A stretch of DNA of 21,329 nucleotides from Clostridia bacterium (GTDB lineage Bacteria; Bacillota; Clostridia; Oscillospirales; Acutalibacteraceae). This document shows, one piece after another, positions 20,696-21,329 of the stretch. A program made the translations under genes and the position numbers. Under the pieces are notes generated by a model that saw only the letters and a list, made by a program, of their open reading frames with translations, did no database searches and was not told the origin of the DNA. The number at the start of each line of letters is the position of its first letter. The first letter of the stretch is position 1. Location: positions 1 to 21,329 of the forward strand of contig CAAEVU010000056.1 in the NCBI GenBank assembly GCA_900759575.1. The letters are read 5' to 3'.

Positions 20696-21329
20696 ATGAA
20701 ACACCGCCACAAAATCAAACCGATCGCAAGCCGTATTCTCTCTCTGGCGCTTTGCTGTGCGTTACTCTTCCAGGGGAACGCCCTTTCCGCCCACGCGGAA
20801 GAGGTGACTTCCTCCGGCGCCACCCAGGGATTGACCTCTACTTCATCCCCCGTGTTGGAGGAAAACACCTCTGCCGATGACGAATCCAGCCAACCGATCA
20901 CAAATCCCCAGGATGAGGAACCTGAACAAGAGGAACCTTCCACATTGGACGACAGTTCCTCCGATGTGAGCCAGGATGAATCCACCGAAACGGAAACGCC
21001 GGAGGATTCAGAAAAGCCGGAGGATTCTTCCGAATCCTCCCAGCCGGAAGACTCGGAAATCGTCCAATACACGGTCACCTATCAAATGGGCAGCCACGGC
21101 ACCACCACTCTTCTGGTGGAAGAGGGACAAATCCCCTCTCTGGTGCCCACCATCCCGGAACTTCCCGCAGCCACCATTGTGGGCTGGTTTGACAAAGAAG
21201 GACACCAGGTTGACCCTGCCACTTTGCCCGTTACCGGGGACGTGACCTACACGGCCCGCTGGTCCCGGGAAGTAAAGGACCTGCTGAACACGGTGGACCA
21301 TGTGGCGTACATTTCCGGGAATAACACAG
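20696..21329 (+). CDS. Secreted surface protein with InlB-type repeat and start of an SLH domain (3' end outside window)
   Basis: Open to the right edge; 211 residues visible. ATG at 20696; a weak ribosome binding site (GGAG, 20683-20686) is upstream. Residues 1-34 form a signal peptide: basic start MKHRHKIK, hydrophobic core SLALCCALLF, and a probable cleavage after Ala-His-Ala. About 85 residues rich in Glu, Asp, Ser, Thr and Pro follow, with imperfect PEDSE-type repeats, a typical extended linker. Then comes one Listeria-Bacteroides (InlB B/Flg_new) repeat, from TVTYQMGSHG to GDVTYTARW. The last residues, LLNTVDHVAYISGNN, match the opening of an S-layer homology domain, which would anchor the protein to the cell-wall secondary polymer. 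The function is unknown; structural or adhesive. The SLH call rests on about 15 residues only. Confidence 0.8.
   Translation, partial: MKHRHKIKPIASRILSLALCCALLFQGNALSAHAEEVTSSGATQGLTSTSSPVLEENTSADDESSQPITNPQDEEPEQEEPSTLDDSSSDVSQDESTETETPEDSEKPEDSSESSQPEDSEIVQYTVTYQMGSHGTTTLLVEEGQIPSLVPTIPELPAATIVGWFDKEGHQVDPATLPVTGDVTYTARWSREVKDLLNTVDHVAYISGNNT

Noticed and set aside
21019..21040. A perfect 9-bp inverted repeat GGAGGATTC/GAATCCTCC inside the surface protein gene.
   Set aside because: It falls within the repetitive Glu-Asp-Ser-Ser codons of the linker and is most simply a by-product of that composition; no T tract follows.
1..21329. CRISPR arrays, tRNA or rRNA genes, insertion sequences, phage genes.
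   Set aside because: No regularly spaced repeats, no tRNA-like cloverleaf ending in CCA, and no transposase or integrase frames were seen on either strand.

Overview
The window looks like a chromosomal segment of an anaerobic, low-to-mid GC Gram-positive of the class Clostridia, probably an Oscillospiraceae/Ruminococcaceae-type gut bacterium. This rests on strong AGGAGG-type ribosome binding sites, a HydG [FeFe]-hydrogenase maturase, a YesM/YesN two-component pair next to an LplA/B/C-type sugar ABC operon, a DltB-type membrane acyltransferase, and a secreted protein that appears to enter an S-layer homology (SLH) domain at the window edge. The family-level placement is inference.

Region 1 (1-3502, + strand) is the 3' part of a Dlt-like operon: a fold-type III PLP decarboxylase (5' end missing), a 76-residue carrier protein, an MBOAT acyltransferase and a DltD-like SGNH protein that is split by an apparent one-base frameshift. 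Carrier plus MBOAT plus DltD-like protein is the logic of D-alanylation of teichoic acids. The decarboxylase recalls BtrK of butirosin synthesis, which decarboxylates a glutamyl group while it is attached to a carrier protein. I infer a system that decorates a cell-surface polymer with a decarboxylated (omega-amino) acyl group. No adenylating ligase is in view; it may lie upstream of the window.

Region 2 (3503-7279, + strand) holds two singly transcribed genes: a type-B carboxylesterase with a full Ser-Glu-His triad, and an EF-G-like GTPase of the Tet(M) family whose domain IV loop is His-rich instead of carrying the usual tetracycline-protection residues.

Region 3 (7280-9110) has an unassigned, highly structured RNA with its own near-consensus promoter and a U-rich end, followed by hydG. 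A bidirectional terminator separates hydG from the next block.

Region 4 (9131-14113, - strand) contains a cytoplasmic serine-hydrolase (beta-lactamase class C fold), then a YesN-type AraC response regulator translationally coupled to a YesM-type sensor kinase. Divergent from them (14348-17808, + strand) is a carbohydrate ABC importer: a lipoprotein binding protein, a stem-loop, and two permeases, with no ATPase. The two-component pair probably senses the substrate and switches on the importer. Three TCGGA sites lie in the shared promoter gap.

Region 5 (17809-21329) carries tandem terminators, a small membrane protein with a consensus promoter, an orotate-phosphoribosyltransferase-like protein lacking the acidic pair of the PRPP loop, a divergent gpsA, and the start of a secreted SLH-type surface protein. 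I saw no tRNA, rRNA, CRISPR array, insertion sequence or phage gene.
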